NCBI RefSeq assembly: GCF_018598175.1
Contig: NZ_JAHESE010000007.1
Span: forward strand, 153,113 to 217,112
From: Dawidia cretensis
GTDB lineage: Bacteria; Bacteroidota; Bacteroidia; Cytophagales; Cyclobacteriaceae
Direction: 5' to 3'
DNA length: 64,000 bases
Part shown: piece after piece, positions 8,440 to 17,520 of the stretch
Layout: each line of letters begins with the position of its first letter
Numbering within the stretch: the first letter of the stretch is position 1
Program-made: the position numbers and the translations under genes
The notes under the pieces: generated by a model
What the model was told of the DNA's origin: nothing
Database searches by the model: none
What the model saw: the letters and a program-made list of their open reading frames with translations, nothing else

Positions 8440-10884
8440 ATGCTGCGCAACTATTTAACCGTCGCTTTCCGCAATATCGTCAAGAATAAGGTGTTCTCGG
8501 GCATCAATATTTTAGGGCTTGGCATTGGACTGGCGGCATGTCTTCTTATTTTTCAATTCGTTCGCTACGAGCTGAGCTACGATACATTTCATGCCAAGAT
8601 CGATCGCACCTACCGCGTCACCAACGACCGTTTCCAGCACGGCAAGCTGATTCAGCATGGCACGATCACCTACCCGGCGGTCGGCCCCGCGATGGTCCGG
8701 GACTTTCCGGAGATAGAAGAATATACCCGCCTGATGCCGGCAGGAACCCTGAATATCCGAATCGACGATCAACACATCCGGAGCGGGCAGTCTCATTTTG
8801 CCGATGAACATTTCTTTTCCGTGTTTTCATTTTCCATGCTGGCCGGCGACCGTCTTACGGCGTTGAAAGAGCCGCTCTCGGCGGTACTGACGGAGCACGC
8901 AGCCAAACAATTCTTCCCCGCACAGGGGGCCGACTATGCGTCCATGATCGGAAAAACATTTTACTGGGGAACGGACACGGAGCCGTACACGGTAAAGGCA
9001 ATATGCCAGGACATTCCCGCTAATTCTCATATCCAGTTTGATGTGCTAATATCCTATGCCACCCTGGTACACGCCACCCAGATGGAGGCTGATAACAGCT
9101 GGACATGGTCGGATATGCGGCATTATCTGGTGCTAAAACCCGGCGTGGACCATACGCAACTGGAAGCCAAGTTTCCGGCCTTCAGCGACCGCCATTTCCA
9201 GGGCGATAAGGTTTCGGGCAGCGTGGAGAAATTCTATCTGCAGCCCCTGCGCGATGCACACCTCTATTCTCAGTATGAGTACGATATTGCCAAAGTTGCG
9301 AGCGGCAAGGCCGTATGGGCGATGTTGATTGTGGCGCTCTTCATCCTATTGATCGCGTGGATCAACTATATCAACCTGACGACCTCGCGCGCACTCGACC
9401 GTGCCAAGGAAGTCGGGCTTCGTAAAGTAATGGGCGCATTCAAAACACAACTCATCAAGCAGTTCATTTTTGAATCGTTTATTCTGACAGGCCTCGCCTT
9501 TGTGGTCGCCATGATGATGGCGCAGCTGCTGCAAGCGCCGTTTAACAAAATTACCGGCAATGATTTATCGCTGTGGCGAATCATTCAAACAACCGACACG
9601 AGAACCCTCGTCGCTGTTGCTGCCTTGTTGCTCCTGGGCGCACTGGTGTCGGGGTTTTATCCGGCGCTGGTTCTTTCTTCTTACCAACCCATTACGGTAC
9701 TCAAAGGAAAATTTCAGCGCTCCGCCCGGGGTAATTTCCTCCGAAAAGCCCTCGTCATTGTTCAGTTTACGTCTTCGGCGGCGTTGATCACGGGCACGAT
9801 CATTGTATCCCAACAGTTGAATTTTATAAACGACGCTGACCTCGGGATGGTTATCGACAATACCGTCATTGTAAACGCGCCCGAGCTGTCTGCGTGGGAC
9901 TCCAGTTTCATGCAGCGTGTGGAGAGCTACAAACATGCTCTGCTACAACTTCCCGGGGTGGAGCATGCCGCTACATCCGCAAACCTGCCTGGCGACCGGC
10001 TGGCGCGGGGCTTCAACCTGCACCTGAAAGAGCAGACATCTGCCAAGTATACCATTAGCTATCTCGGCGTCGATCATCATTTCATGAGTACCTACAACAT
10101 GTCGTTGGTAGCAGGCCGTGGATTTTTACCGACGGATCATCAGGTGGACTACGACAAGATCCGGTCGATCATCCTCAATGTCAATGCCACCCGGCTTTTG
10201 GGGATCAGTACCCCGGAAGATGCCATCGGAAAAGAATTAACGGACGATAAGCACGCCTGGACCATTGTCGGGGTGATCCGGGACTTTCACCAGGAATCGC
10301 TGAAGTCGCCCATGGAACCTACCGTGCTGATGCCTACCTATAGTACATATGCTGCTACATCCATCAAAATAAAAACAGAAGACACAAAAAGTATCCTCGC
10401 GTCCATTGAGAATACCTATAAAAAGTATTTCCCTGGAAACGCCTTCGAATATTTCTTTCTGAAAGACCGCTACAACCGCCAGTATCATGACGACATGCGT
10501 TTTGGAAAGATCGTTAGCATCTTTACCGGGCTTGCCATTATCGTGGCATGTTTGGGGCTTATTGGATTATCGTCGTATACGGCAGTGCAGCGTACGAAGG
10601 AGATCGGCATTCGTAAAATACTGGGCGCCTCTGTTGTCAACATCGTTTCGTTACTCTCTGCTGACTTTGTCCGGCTGGTATTGATAGCCTCCTTGCTATC
10701 GATACCCATTGCCTATTTCAGTATGCAGCACTGGCTTCAGGGATATGCCTATCGCGTTACGCCGGGGTGGGCGCAGTTTGTGATACCGTTGCTCGCGGTG
10801 CTGCTGATTGCCACGTTCACCATCAGCTTCCAGGTGCTGAAAGCTGCTATGAGGAATCCGGCCGATACCTTGAAGCACGAATGA
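8440..10884 (+). CDS. FtsX/MacB-type ABC transporter permease (2)
   Basis: The 814-residue paralogue of the divergent permease has the same double-FtsX architecture. It starts MLRNYLTVAFRNIVKNK, has a first helix around residues 20-42, a large periplasmic MacB_PCD region, a central helix bundle after about residue 285 with TSRALDRAKEVGLRKVMG, and a C-terminal bundle with AVQRTKEIGIRKILGAS. The two proteins are clearly divergent in sequence, so this is an old duplication rather than a recent one. The divergent layout with 172 bases between starts may allow joint control. No ATPase gene is adjacent, so the complex must use one encoded elsewhere (inference). Confidence 0.9.
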   Translation: MLRNYLTVAFRNIVKNKVFSGINILGLGIGLAACLLIFQFVRYELSYDTFHAKIDRTYRVTNDRFQHGKLIQHGTITYPAVGPAMVRDFPEIEEYTRLMPAGTLNIRIDDQHIRSGQSHFADEHFFSVFSFSMLAGDRLTALKEPLSAVLTEHAAKQFFPAQGADYASMIGKTFYWGTDTEPYTVKAICQDIPANSHIQFDVLISYATLVHATQMEADNSWTWSDMRHYLVLKPGVDHTQLEAKFPAFSDRHFQGDKVSGSVEKFYLQPLRDAHLYSQYEYDIAKVASGKAVWAMLIVALFILLIAWINYINLTTSRALDRAKEVGLRKVMGAFKTQLIKQFIFESFILTGLAFVVAMMMAQLLQAPFNKITGNDLSLWRIIQTTDTRTLVAVAALLLLGALVSGFYPALVLSSYQPITVLKGKFQRSARGNFLRKALVIVQFTSSAALITGTIIVSQQLNFINDADLGMVIDNTVIVNAPELSAWDSSFMQRVESYKHALLQLPGVEHAATSANLPGDRLARGFNLHLKEQTSAKYTISYLGVDHHFMSTYNMSLVAGRGFLPTDHQVDYDKIRSIILNVNATRLLGISTPEDAIGKELTDDKHAWTIVGVIRDFHQESLKSPMEPTVLMPTYSTYAATSIKIKTEDTKSILASIENTYKKYFPGNAFEYFFLKDRYNRQYHDDMRFGKIVSIFTGLAIIVACLGLIGLSSYTAVQRTKEIGIRKILGASVVNIVSLLSADFVRLVLIASLLSIPIAYFSMQHWLQGYAYRVTPGWAQFVIPLLAVLLIATFTISFQVLKAAMRNPADTLKHE

Positions 10885-11011
10885 AACGCATGGGGTAATT
10901 CCTATAGGAGGATAGGGCTGCCGTAAAATCGTTTTTATTTGAAAAACTTACTTCGGTTTCCGTTTTTGGCCCGTAATATCTTTCTTCGATGTGCAATACC
11001 AACTTAACGAA

Positions 11012-11938
11012 ATGAGAAAGATCCTACTGACCTTCCTGGCAGGCATTTTTATGATGCCTGCTTTCGCAGCGTTCACCGGTGAAAATGATACTACCAACAC
11101 ATTTTTAGACAGCCTGGAAGCATCCTTCCAGTACCAGACGGGTGAAATTAAATTCGGAGATATCGGCACGCTACAAGTACCGAAAGGATTTCGCTACCTC
11201 GACTCGGCGCAAGCCCGATTTGTGATCCACGACATGTGGGGAAACCCGGGTGGTCAGGGAACCCTGGGTATGCTTGTTCCTGAAAATATGGCTATTACCA
11301 ATGATGCCTGGGCGTTCATCATTACCTACGATGAAATGGGTTACGTGAAAGATGACGACGCCGATGAAATCAACTATGAGGAGATGCTGGAAGGGATACA
11401 GAAAGAGGAGCCCGAGATAAATAAGACCCGCATAGAAGCAGGTTATGACCCGATGTATATGATCGGATGGGCCGCGAAACCCTATTATGACGCCGACAAA
11501 AAGGTACTCCACTGGGCCAAGGAGATTCAGTTTGGCGACAGCGCGGAAGTAGAGCATACCCTGAACTACAACGTGCGGATACTGGGCCGGAAAGGTGTGC
11601 TGGTGCTGAACGCTGTAGCCCTGGTGCATGAGCTGCCCGACGTGCAGGCCAACATCGACCCTGTGCTTTCGTCGTTCACGTATGGAGAGGGCAAAAAGTA
11701 TGCAGACTTCGATCCGGATGTCGACGAGGTAGCTGCCTGGACAATTGGCGGCCTCGTAGCCGGTAAGGTATTGGCGAAAGCTGGTTTCTTTGCCATCATC
11801 CTGAAGAACATCAAGCTGATCGGCCTTGGCATTATGGCACTCTTCACAGGCGTGTGGAAATGGTTTAAACGCAAAACCGAACCGCCCACCGTACGCACGA
11901 TCGGCGGAGAAGAGAACAGCGATACGCCGCAGGCTTAA
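11012..11938 (+). CDS. DUF2167 family membrane-anchored protein
   Basis: A 308-residue exported protein. The chosen ATG (11012) gives a clean signal peptide, MRKILLTFLAGIFMMPAFAA; the frame also opens at a GTG seven codons earlier. The family block runs from FGDIGTLQVPKGFRYLDSAQ through WGNPGGQGTLGMLVPENM and continues with ITYDEMGYVKDDDADEINY and the VGWA-like MIGWAAKPYYD. This pattern is typical of DUF2167 proteins, whose function is not established. Two hydrophobic stretches near the C terminus (about 255-290) should anchor it in the membrane, followed by a short basic tail. It ends just before a strong shared terminator. Confidence 0.85.
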   Translation: MRKILLTFLAGIFMMPAFAAFTGENDTTNTFLDSLEASFQYQTGEIKFGDIGTLQVPKGFRYLDSAQARFVIHDMWGNPGGQGTLGMLVPENMAITNDAWAFIITYDEMGYVKDDDADEINYEEMLEGIQKEEPEINKTRIEAGYDPMYMIGWAAKPYYDADKKVLHWAKEIQFGDSAEVEHTLNYNVRILGRKGVLVLNAVALVHELPDVQANIDPVLSSFTYGEGKKYADFDPDVDEVAAWTIGGLVAGKVLAKAGFFAIILKNIKLIGLGIMALFTGVWKWFKRKTEPPTVRTIGGEENSDTPQA

Positions 11939-11958
11939 CAGCCCGCTGCCGTCAGCAT

Positions 11959-11993
11959 AAAAAAAGCCATCTGTCGATAGATGGCTTTTTTTT
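11959..11993. terminator. Bidirectional intrinsic terminator
   Basis: Seven A, a 7-bp stem GCCATCT/AGATGGC with a six-base loop, and eight T. It works for both the DUF2167 gene and the convergent VOC gene. Confidence 0.88.
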
Positions 11994-12011
11994 GCTATGG
12001 GATGAAGATCG

Positions 12012-12907
12012 TCAGGAGGGAACTCCGACCTCTCCCCTATACGCTCTTTCCAGTTCTGCCAGATCGAATTTCTTCATTTTCAGAAATGCATGGGTAACGC
12101 GGGCCATGCGCGCAGAATCTTTGTCGGTCATCATCTTGTCCATGGACTCGGGAACGATCTGCCACGAAAGGCCGAACTTGTCTTTTAACCATCCGCATTG
12201 TTCTGCTTCCGGAACGGCCGACAGTTTTTCCCAATAGTAGTCGATCTCCTGTTGATCTTTGCAATAAACCAACAGGGATATAGCTTCATTAAAGGTAAAG
12301 TGATGTTGCTGCGCACTGTCCATTGCTGCGAGCTGTTGTCCCGCCAGGGTAAATGAAGCATGTGCCACGGTGCCTTCGCGGTCCGGCTCCTGGCCTTTGC
12401 TATAGCGCATGATATCGCCGATACGACTGTCTTTGAATATGGAAGTATAAAAACGCATCGCTTCCTCGGCTTTACCGGCGACATCGCCTACAAACATCAG
12501 CACCGGCGTGATCTTTTGTTTGATCTCCTGGTTGAAATACATAATCTGCCACGAGACGCCATATTTGTCTTGTGTCCATCCATACCGTTCACTGAAGGGA
12601 TATTGATCCAGCGGCATCAGTGCCTGGCCTCCGTCGTTCAGCTTCTTCCAAAGCGAATCGACTTCTTCTTTTGTGCTGCACGCCACCAGAAACGAAACCG
12701 CAGGTGTGAATTTAAAAAGTGGCCCGGCGCTAATCGACATGAACGACTGTCCGGCGAGCTCGAACCAAACAACGTCACAATCACCGGAGGGCGTATCGTA
12801 CATCGTTGTTACACTGTTGATCTTCGACGAAGGGAAAACCGATGTATAAAACCGGGCTGCCTCCTTCGCCTCTTTGTCAAACCATAAAGCGGGGTTATTT
12901 TTTGCAT
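12012..12907 (-). CDS. VOC/PhnB-like (3-demethylubiquinone methyltransferase-fold) protein, probable N-terminal frameshift
   Basis: Two tandem PhnB-like (PF06983-type) beta-alpha-beta-beta-beta modules are visible, each ending in a W-x-D/K-KFG(V/L)SWQI block (residues near YGWTQDKYGVSWQI and GWLKDKFGLSWQI). The uninterrupted frame begins only at an ATG at 12803, inside the first module. Upstream, the same frame continues as NNPALWFDKEAKEAARFYTS, the expected family N terminus, but has no ordinary start codon before a stop. The ATG at 12907-12905 (MQKITP, the usual family start) is one base out of frame. A missing base in the A6 or C4 run at 12891-12903 would restore it. Family function is uncertain; the fold includes glyoxalase-like enzymes. 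Confidence 0.8.
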
Positions 12908-12930
12908 ACGGTATTGGGTTTTGTATGAAC

Positions 12931-12938
12931 CAAACTTA
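12931..12938 (-). promoter_or_regulatory. Probable -7 promoter element of the VOC gene
   Basis: TAAGTTTG on the minus strand is an exact match to TAnnTTTG. It lies 24 bases before the ATG at 12907, which supports that ATG as the original start. No clear -33 element is seen. Confidence 0.4.
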
Positions 12939-13016
12939 CATACAAAATGATGGCAGTCAGGGGTGCAAAAGCGACAACCTGGCGGGCTGTTTGTGACGAT
13001 CCTCTATGGATGATAC

Positions 13017-13247
13017 TTACTCTTCGACCTCGGCAAAATATCTTTCAGAGAGTTCCTGACGGGTTAACACCCGGGATGACCTATCCGGGTTTTCAGCGTC
13101 GGTAGGCGTTATGCGCCAGGTATCTTCGCCCGCTACTTCTACTTTCTGCAGCAAGCGCTCGCCAACCAAAAAGAGCCGACCGGTAGCGATCTCCTTTAAT
13201 ACCATTCCGGTTTCAATGTTAATTTCTGATGTGATGGGTGCGTCCAT
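13017..13247 (-). CDS. Small hypothetical protein, 76 aa
   Basis: I do not recognise this. It is a short acidic protein without signal peptide or membrane segment, starting MDAPITSEINIETG and ending FAEVEE. The composition (many Glu, Thr and Val; regular alternation such as GRLFLVGERLLQKVEVAG) suggests a small beta-rich domain, which argues for a real gene. It stands alone between the VOC gene and a small secreted protein on the other strand. Confidence 0.5.
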   Translation of the reverse strand: MDAPITSEINIETGMVLKEIATGRLFLVGERLLQKVEVAGEDTWRITPTDAENPDRSSRVLTRQELSERYFAEVEE

Positions 13248-13469
13248 GATTGATAGTGCTTTAAGGTTGTTGGCAGTAGCTAAAAAAGGATGCCTGCCAG
13301 CTTTTTGCGTGCACGGTCCGGACGCTTCCTGAAAACTAAAAAACGCTCCCGCAAACGTAAATTTTTGTCAACATTGGGGAAATCTTGTAGGCTACCTTCA
13401 TGGCGCCGTAAGGATAGCGCTCACTATCCACGGAATAAGAGAAACACTTATTTAACCAATCTGAACGCC

Positions 13470-13796
13470 ATGAAACGTAAAGTCTTCTTCATCATTATCG
13501 CTGTGGCCTGTATTAGCCTGGCCGGTATCGGAAGCTCGCTTGCTTTGCTGTCTCCTACCAGAGATACGGTTCAAATGACGACGGTGTGGGTTCGTAAAGA
13601 CCCTAACTGCAGTGGAATTCTTATCAACGCAGGAGACTTCGCGCTGACGCCAGGTTTTGAAAATGTCACGATCGATATTACCGACCAGCGTGCCGGACAA
13701 TCGCAAACGAGAATTGGCTATGCATCGGATGGGATTACGCGGTTGAGGCACATTACTATTGCGCACTTTCAGTCTTCTGTTACTATATTTCAGTAA
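13470..13796 (+). CDS. Small exported hypothetical protein, 108 aa
   Basis: The ATG at 13470 gives a signal peptide (MKRKVFFIIIAVACISLAG) followed by about 85 residues of beta-rich sequence with no family I recognise. The frame is open further upstream, but that part is Arg/Lys/Ser-rich and not protein-like, so I use the internal ATG. The mature part has a single cysteine and a TTVWVRKDPNCSG start. It is probably periplasmic or surface-exposed; function unknown. Confidence 0.5.
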   Translation: MKRKVFFIIIAVACISLAGIGSSLALLSPTRDTVQMTTVWVRKDPNCSGILINAGDFALTPGFENVTIDITDQRAGQSQTRIGYASDGITRLRHITIAHFQSSVTIFQ

Positions 13797-13827
13797 ATTC
13801 TACGCTTAGCCTGGCCTATCGCCCGCG

Positions 13828-14205
13828 TTACCCGGGCAGGAACTGAATACCCTTCGCGCGATTTGTTTCCGCTGTAAGAACACGAAAATTGCTGTAGGGG
13901 ACCGTACGTTCATCCAGAAAATCATTGACGACATTGTTCCAATCTTCAAGATGGAAACGGAACAGTAGCGTTTCGCCTGCGTCTGTAATTCTTGGCAACG
14001 GCTGGATGGCACATGCACTCAAGGCAGGGAAAATGGAAAACCGTTTTTCCATCTGGCTTTTCAGAATTGTGACCTCGACGACATGTTCGTTGTTAGAACG
14101 TAGCGTTACTCGTGAACCTGATGGATGCGCTTTCATACAATTCAGTTTATTCTTGAATGACCGTACTACCCTGGTAACGCTGAAGTCAGCACGAATGTTT
14201 GTCAC
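13828..14205 (-). CDS. Hypothetical protein, about 100-125 aa
   Basis: The frame opens at a GTG (14205) with an ATG at 14136. The part after the ATG looks protein-like, with segments such as SNNEHVVEVTILKSQMEK and LFRFHLEDWNNVVNDFLDE, but I recognise no family. There is no signal peptide. The opposite-strand frame at 13925-14224 overlaps it and looks less like a protein. It could be the remnant of a larger gene. Support is compositional only. Confidence 0.35.
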   Translation of the reverse strand: MTNIRADFSVTRVVRSFKNKLNCMKAHPSGSRVTLRSNNEHVVEVTILKSQMEKRFSIFPALSACAIQPLPRITDAGETLLFRFHLEDWNNVVNDFLDERTVPYSNFRVLTAETNRAKGIQFLPG

Positions 14206-14520
14206 GTACGGAGTAGTAGGTTAAGCACATGATTCCTTGCTCCGATCCGTTTTCTCCGTGATCGATGATAAGAAAGTAGATCAGGCATGATGCGGGATAG
14301 GATACGGACTTCGTCTGTCAATAAGGATAGCGATTTCTTCCCGGATCGTTCGAAATTTACCTCTCATGCCGCCCACGGAAATTTTTCATTTTCAGGAAGA
14401 AAATTTCCAGCGTTGTTTCTCTTACACATCCCCGGCATGGTCACTTAATGTAGGACATTGCTGCATTTTTCTTGCAGCTGCATGGAAGTTGTCCTATATT
14501 TTGACTGTAAAGTATGTAAA
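14206..14520. other. Non-coding stretch with an inverted repeat and a promoter
   Basis: No convincing gene. It holds a 9-bp inverted repeat (GGAAATTTT/AAAATTTCC, 14377-14408, 14-base spacer) not followed by a T run, and at its right end the promoter of the M81 gene. Confidence 0.5.
14472..14503 (+). promoter_or_regulatory. Probable promoter of the M81 metallopeptidase gene
   Basis: TTG at 14472-14474, a 20-base spacer, then TATATTTTG at 14495-14503, close to the Bacteroidota -7 consensus. It lies just before the ATG at 14521 and inside the longer open frame that begins at a TTG at 14458, so it favours the later start. Confidence 0.4.
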
Positions 14521-16089
14521 ATGAGAATATTCCACGCCTCTTGCATCGTTATAGTAGCCGTGATGCTTGCCTGCTGCAGCAAGTCCGAAAAAAGCGATGT
14601 TGCTAAAAACGACCTTCCCCGTATTGCCATTGCTGGGCTTGGCATTGAGTCGAGCACGTTTTCACCAGCACAAACCCACGAAGAAGCTTTTCACGCCAGG
14701 ACAGGTCAGTCGATTTTGTCATCCTATGGATTCCTGTCGCCCGACTCGGCTGATTTTAAACGGGCGACATGGTTTCCCGCCCTGATCGGCCGGGCCATAC
14801 CGGGTGGGATTGTGACGCGTGAGGCCTATGAGTCACTCATGACTAAAATGCTTGACAGTCTTCGGAAAAATCTTCCGTACGACGGTCTCTTTTTCGACAT
14901 ACACGGCGCGATGAGCGTTGTGGGTCTTGATGATCCGGAAGGCGACATGATTGTCCGAATACGCGAAATCGTAGGCTTCAAAACCATCATCTCTACGTCC
15001 ATGGATTTGCACGGCAACGTGTCCTGGCGCCTGGCACAAAACAGCGACCTGATCACCTGCTACCGCATGGCGCCGCATGAAGACGCCGTGCAATCAGACA
15101 AACGTGCTGTGGACAACCTGTTGTCGCGTATCGAGAGCGGAAAGGGTAAGCCGCCATTTAAGGCTTATGTCACCGTACCCATTTTGTTGCCGGGTGAAAA
15201 GACCAGCACACGTGTAGACCCCGGTAAAAGTTTGTATGCGCAAGTCGCACCGGCGGCGGATCAACCGGGTGTAGTGGACGCTGCCATCTGGATTGGTTAT
15301 GCCTGGGCCGATGAGCCGCGTAATCATGCTGTGGTGATGGTTGTGGGAGACGACCGGGACAAAGTCACGTCGACCGCGGAACGCCTGGCACAAAGCTTTT
15401 GGGACGTCCGACATCAGTTCGAGTTTATCGCGCCGGTGGCTACGCTACAGGAAAGTCTTGACAAGGCGCTGAAGAGTGACAAACATCCCTTCATGATCAG
15501 CGACATGGGTGACAACCCTACCGCTGGTGGCGCGGGTGACGTCACCTGGACGTTAACCGAGATTCTGAAGCGTCCGGAGCTCAAAACTGAAAAAGGCCCG
15601 TCGCTCATCTACGCCGCCCTCCCCGGACCGGAATTCGTGGAGAAGGCTGTAAAAGCCGGTGTCGGCGGAAAGGTAGAAGGAGTAGCGGGTGCTGCGGTGG
15701 ATAACCGGTATGCACCACCGGTGCTCCTGCGCGGTATTGTAAAAGCAATCGTGCAGGGCGACGAGCATGCTGAAACGGAGGTGGTCGTTCAAGTCGGCAG
15801 CGTAAACGTGATCGTGACTAAAAAACGAAAACCCTATCATCATGAGACAGACTTCACCCGATTGGGATTAGATCCACGCAAGGCGGATATCGTTGTCGTA
15901 AAGCTGGGATACCTTGTTCCTGAATTATACGACATGCGTGCAGATTGGATTATGGCATTAACGCCAGGCGGCGTGGACCAGGACCTGCAACGTCTCCCGT
16001 TTAAACGTATTCAACGGCCTATGTTTCCCTTCGACAAGGATATGCCGGCGCCGGACTTGAAAGCAAAGCTTGTGGAAGTAACGCAGTAA
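14521..16089 (+). CDS. M81 family metallopeptidase (MlrC-like) lipoprotein
   Basis: The 522-residue protein starts MRIFHASCIVIVAVMLACC, a lipoprotein signal with the lipobox cysteine at about residue 18. The rest is the M81/MlrC fold: IAGLGIESSTFSP near the start, DGLFFDIHGAMSV, STSMDLHGNVS with the metal-ligand-like D and H, the GEKTSTRVDP block, and the C-terminal MlrC domain containing DMGDNPTAGGAGD. MlrC is a zinc peptidase that finishes microcystin degradation in sphingomonads, but most relatives act on unknown small peptides. A lipid-anchored form suggests periplasmic or surface action. It may be transcribed with the GH gene that follows 87 bases later. Confidence 0.88.
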   Translation: MRIFHASCIVIVAVMLACCSKSEKSDVAKNDLPRIAIAGLGIESSTFSPAQTHEEAFHARTGQSILSSYGFLSPDSADFKRATWFPALIGRAIPGGIVTREAYESLMTKMLDSLRKNLPYDGLFFDIHGAMSVVGLDDPEGDMIVRIREIVGFKTIISTSMDLHGNVSWRLAQNSDLITCYRMAPHEDAVQSDKRAVDNLLSRIESGKGKPPFKAYVTVPILLPGEKTSTRVDPGKSLYAQVAPAADQPGVVDAAIWIGYAWADEPRNHAVVMVVGDDRDKVTSTAERLAQSFWDVRHQFEFIAPVATLQESLDKALKSDKHPFMISDMGDNPTAGGAGDVTWTLTEILKRPELKTEKGPSLIYAALPGPEFVEKAVKAGVGGKVEGVAGAAVDNRYAPPVLLRGIVKAIVQGDEHAETEVVVQVGSVNVIVTKKRKPYHHETDFTRLGLDPRKADIVVVKLGYLVPELYDMRADWIMALTPGGVDQDLQRLPFKRIQRPMFPFDKDMPAPDLKAKLVEVTQ

Positions 16090-16176
16090 GTACCGATCAT
16101 CAAAAAACCATTTGAAGCCCCGGTGTTTAATCGGTTGTTAATCTCTTTTTAAGAGCGTCGCGCTAGTTTGGCGACC

Positions 16177-17454
16177 ATGAAAAAGAACTATATCCTATCC
16201 TTACTTCTCATCAGTTTTGCTACTGTAACATCTGCGCAGGTGCGTCACAATACGGCCACGCTCTTCCCCTCCTATAAAGGGTTAGTGATGGCTGGCTATC
16301 AGGGTTGGTTTCGTGCCGCCGGCGACGGCAGCGCCACCAAACGATATGCCTATGGGGACGACAATCGCTCCGGCGTGGACATGTGGCCCGACGTGAGCGA
16401 ATACGAAAAAACGTACGAGACACCCCACAAGCTTGCCGACGGAACGCCAGCGCGTTTCTTCAGCTCGCTCGATAAGAGCACGGTCGACCTGCATTTCAAG
16501 TGGATGCAGCAGTATGGTGTGGACGGCGTTTTTATGCAACGCTTCTTTGACGACGCACGGGATGAGAACCGCAAGAGAGAGTCCTCGGTTATTCTGCAAA
16601 ATGCGTTCGAAGCCGCATCCAAATACAAACGTGCTATTGCCGTGATGTACGACCTCTCCGGGCTGAAGGGCTCCGGCCAGGATTGCTCATCGCTGATCGA
16701 AGACTGGAAATACCTGGTTGACCAATTGAAGGTAACGCAGCAAAAAGGCGAGAAGACATACCTGCACCATCGCGGCAAACCGCTGGTAGTAATATGGGGC
16801 CTCGGGTTTCCCGATCGTCCGTACAACATTCGCAACATCGGCATGGACCGGTTCCTGGATTTTCTGAAGAACGATCCCGTCTACGGCAACTGCTCGGTGA
16901 TGCTGGGAGTCCCTACCGCCTGGCGCTCACTCGACGCCGACTGCACACCCGATCCTTACCTGCACGAGCTCATCCGCCGCGCCGACCTGGTGATGCCGTG
17001 GGCCGTGCAACGTTTCTCTCCTTTGCTGCACAGCGACATTGATCGTTACCGCGACATCCTTCTACAGGACATGAAATGGTGTCGTGAGAACAACGTCGAC
17101 TATGTACCGTGTGTGTATCCCGGCTTCAGCTGGCATAACCTCAGTGTGCATGCGTTCCCGGATGATATTAAACCGGTAGGGTCTATTCCCCGTCAAGGTG
17201 GACGGTTTTATTGGCAGATGATCTCTACAGCGCTGAATGCCGGTGCCGAGATGCTGTATGTCGCCATGTTCGATGAGGTGAACGAGGGCACAGCTATTTT
17301 CAAGGGCTCCGACAACCCGCCCGTTGGCAAGAATACGTTGTTTATCGATATGGATCACAAACCTTCCGATCACTACCTATGGCTGACGGGGGAAGCCGCA
17401 AAAATGCTGCGACGCGAGAAGCCGCTGGCGCTTACGTTGCCCGAACGGAAATAG
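16177..17454 (+). CDS. Secreted glycoside hydrolase, GH71/GH99-like
   Basis: The 425-residue product has a signal peptide (MKKNYILSLLLISFATVTSA) and starts its mature domain with SYKGLVMAGYQGWFRAAGDG, the opening typical of GH99-like and GH71-like TIM barrels. Later blocks include YGVDGVFMQRFFDD, IAVMYDLSG, GKPLVVIWGLGF and VYPGFSWHN, and MFDEVNEGTAIFK near the end carries acidic residues suited to catalysis. GH99 enzymes are endo-alpha-mannosidases, while this sub-group is often labelled xylosidase/arabinosidase, so I leave the substrate open. The ATG at 16177 is preferred to a TTG at 16168. It converges on a GH43 gene and probably belongs to the same utilisation locus. Confidence 0.82.
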   Translation: MKKNYILSLLLISFATVTSAQVRHNTATLFPSYKGLVMAGYQGWFRAAGDGSATKRYAYGDDNRSGVDMWPDVSEYEKTYETPHKLADGTPARFFSSLDKSTVDLHFKWMQQYGVDGVFMQRFFDDARDENRKRESSVILQNAFEAASKYKRAIAVMYDLSGLKGSGQDCSSLIEDWKYLVDQLKVTQQKGEKTYLHHRGKPLVVIWGLGFPDRPYNIRNIGMDRFLDFLKNDPVYGNCSVMLGVPTAWRSLDADCTPDPYLHELIRRADLVMPWAVQRFSPLLHSDIDRYRDILLQDMKWCRENNVDYVPCVYPGFSWHNLSVHAFPDDIKPVGSIPRQGGRFYWQMISTALNAGAEMLYVAMFDEVNEGTAIFKGSDNPPVGKNTLFIDMDHKPSDHYLWLTGEAAKMLRREKPLALTLPERK

Positions 17455-17467
17455 TATGATAAAATAA

Positions 17468-17504
17468 AAACAGGAACGGCGGATGGCAACGCACGTTCCT
17501 GTTT
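17468..17504. terminator. Hairpin terminator between convergent GH genes
   Basis: An 11-bp perfect stem (AAACAGGAACG/CGTTCCTGTTT) with a 15-base loop, A-rich on one side and T-rich on the other; it can serve both strands. Confidence 0.75.
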
Positions 17505-17520
17505 CACTTTTAACGGTGGA

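Noticed and set aside
13925-14224. A 99-codon plus-strand frame
   Set aside because: Overlaps a better candidate on the minus strand and shows no protein-like pattern.
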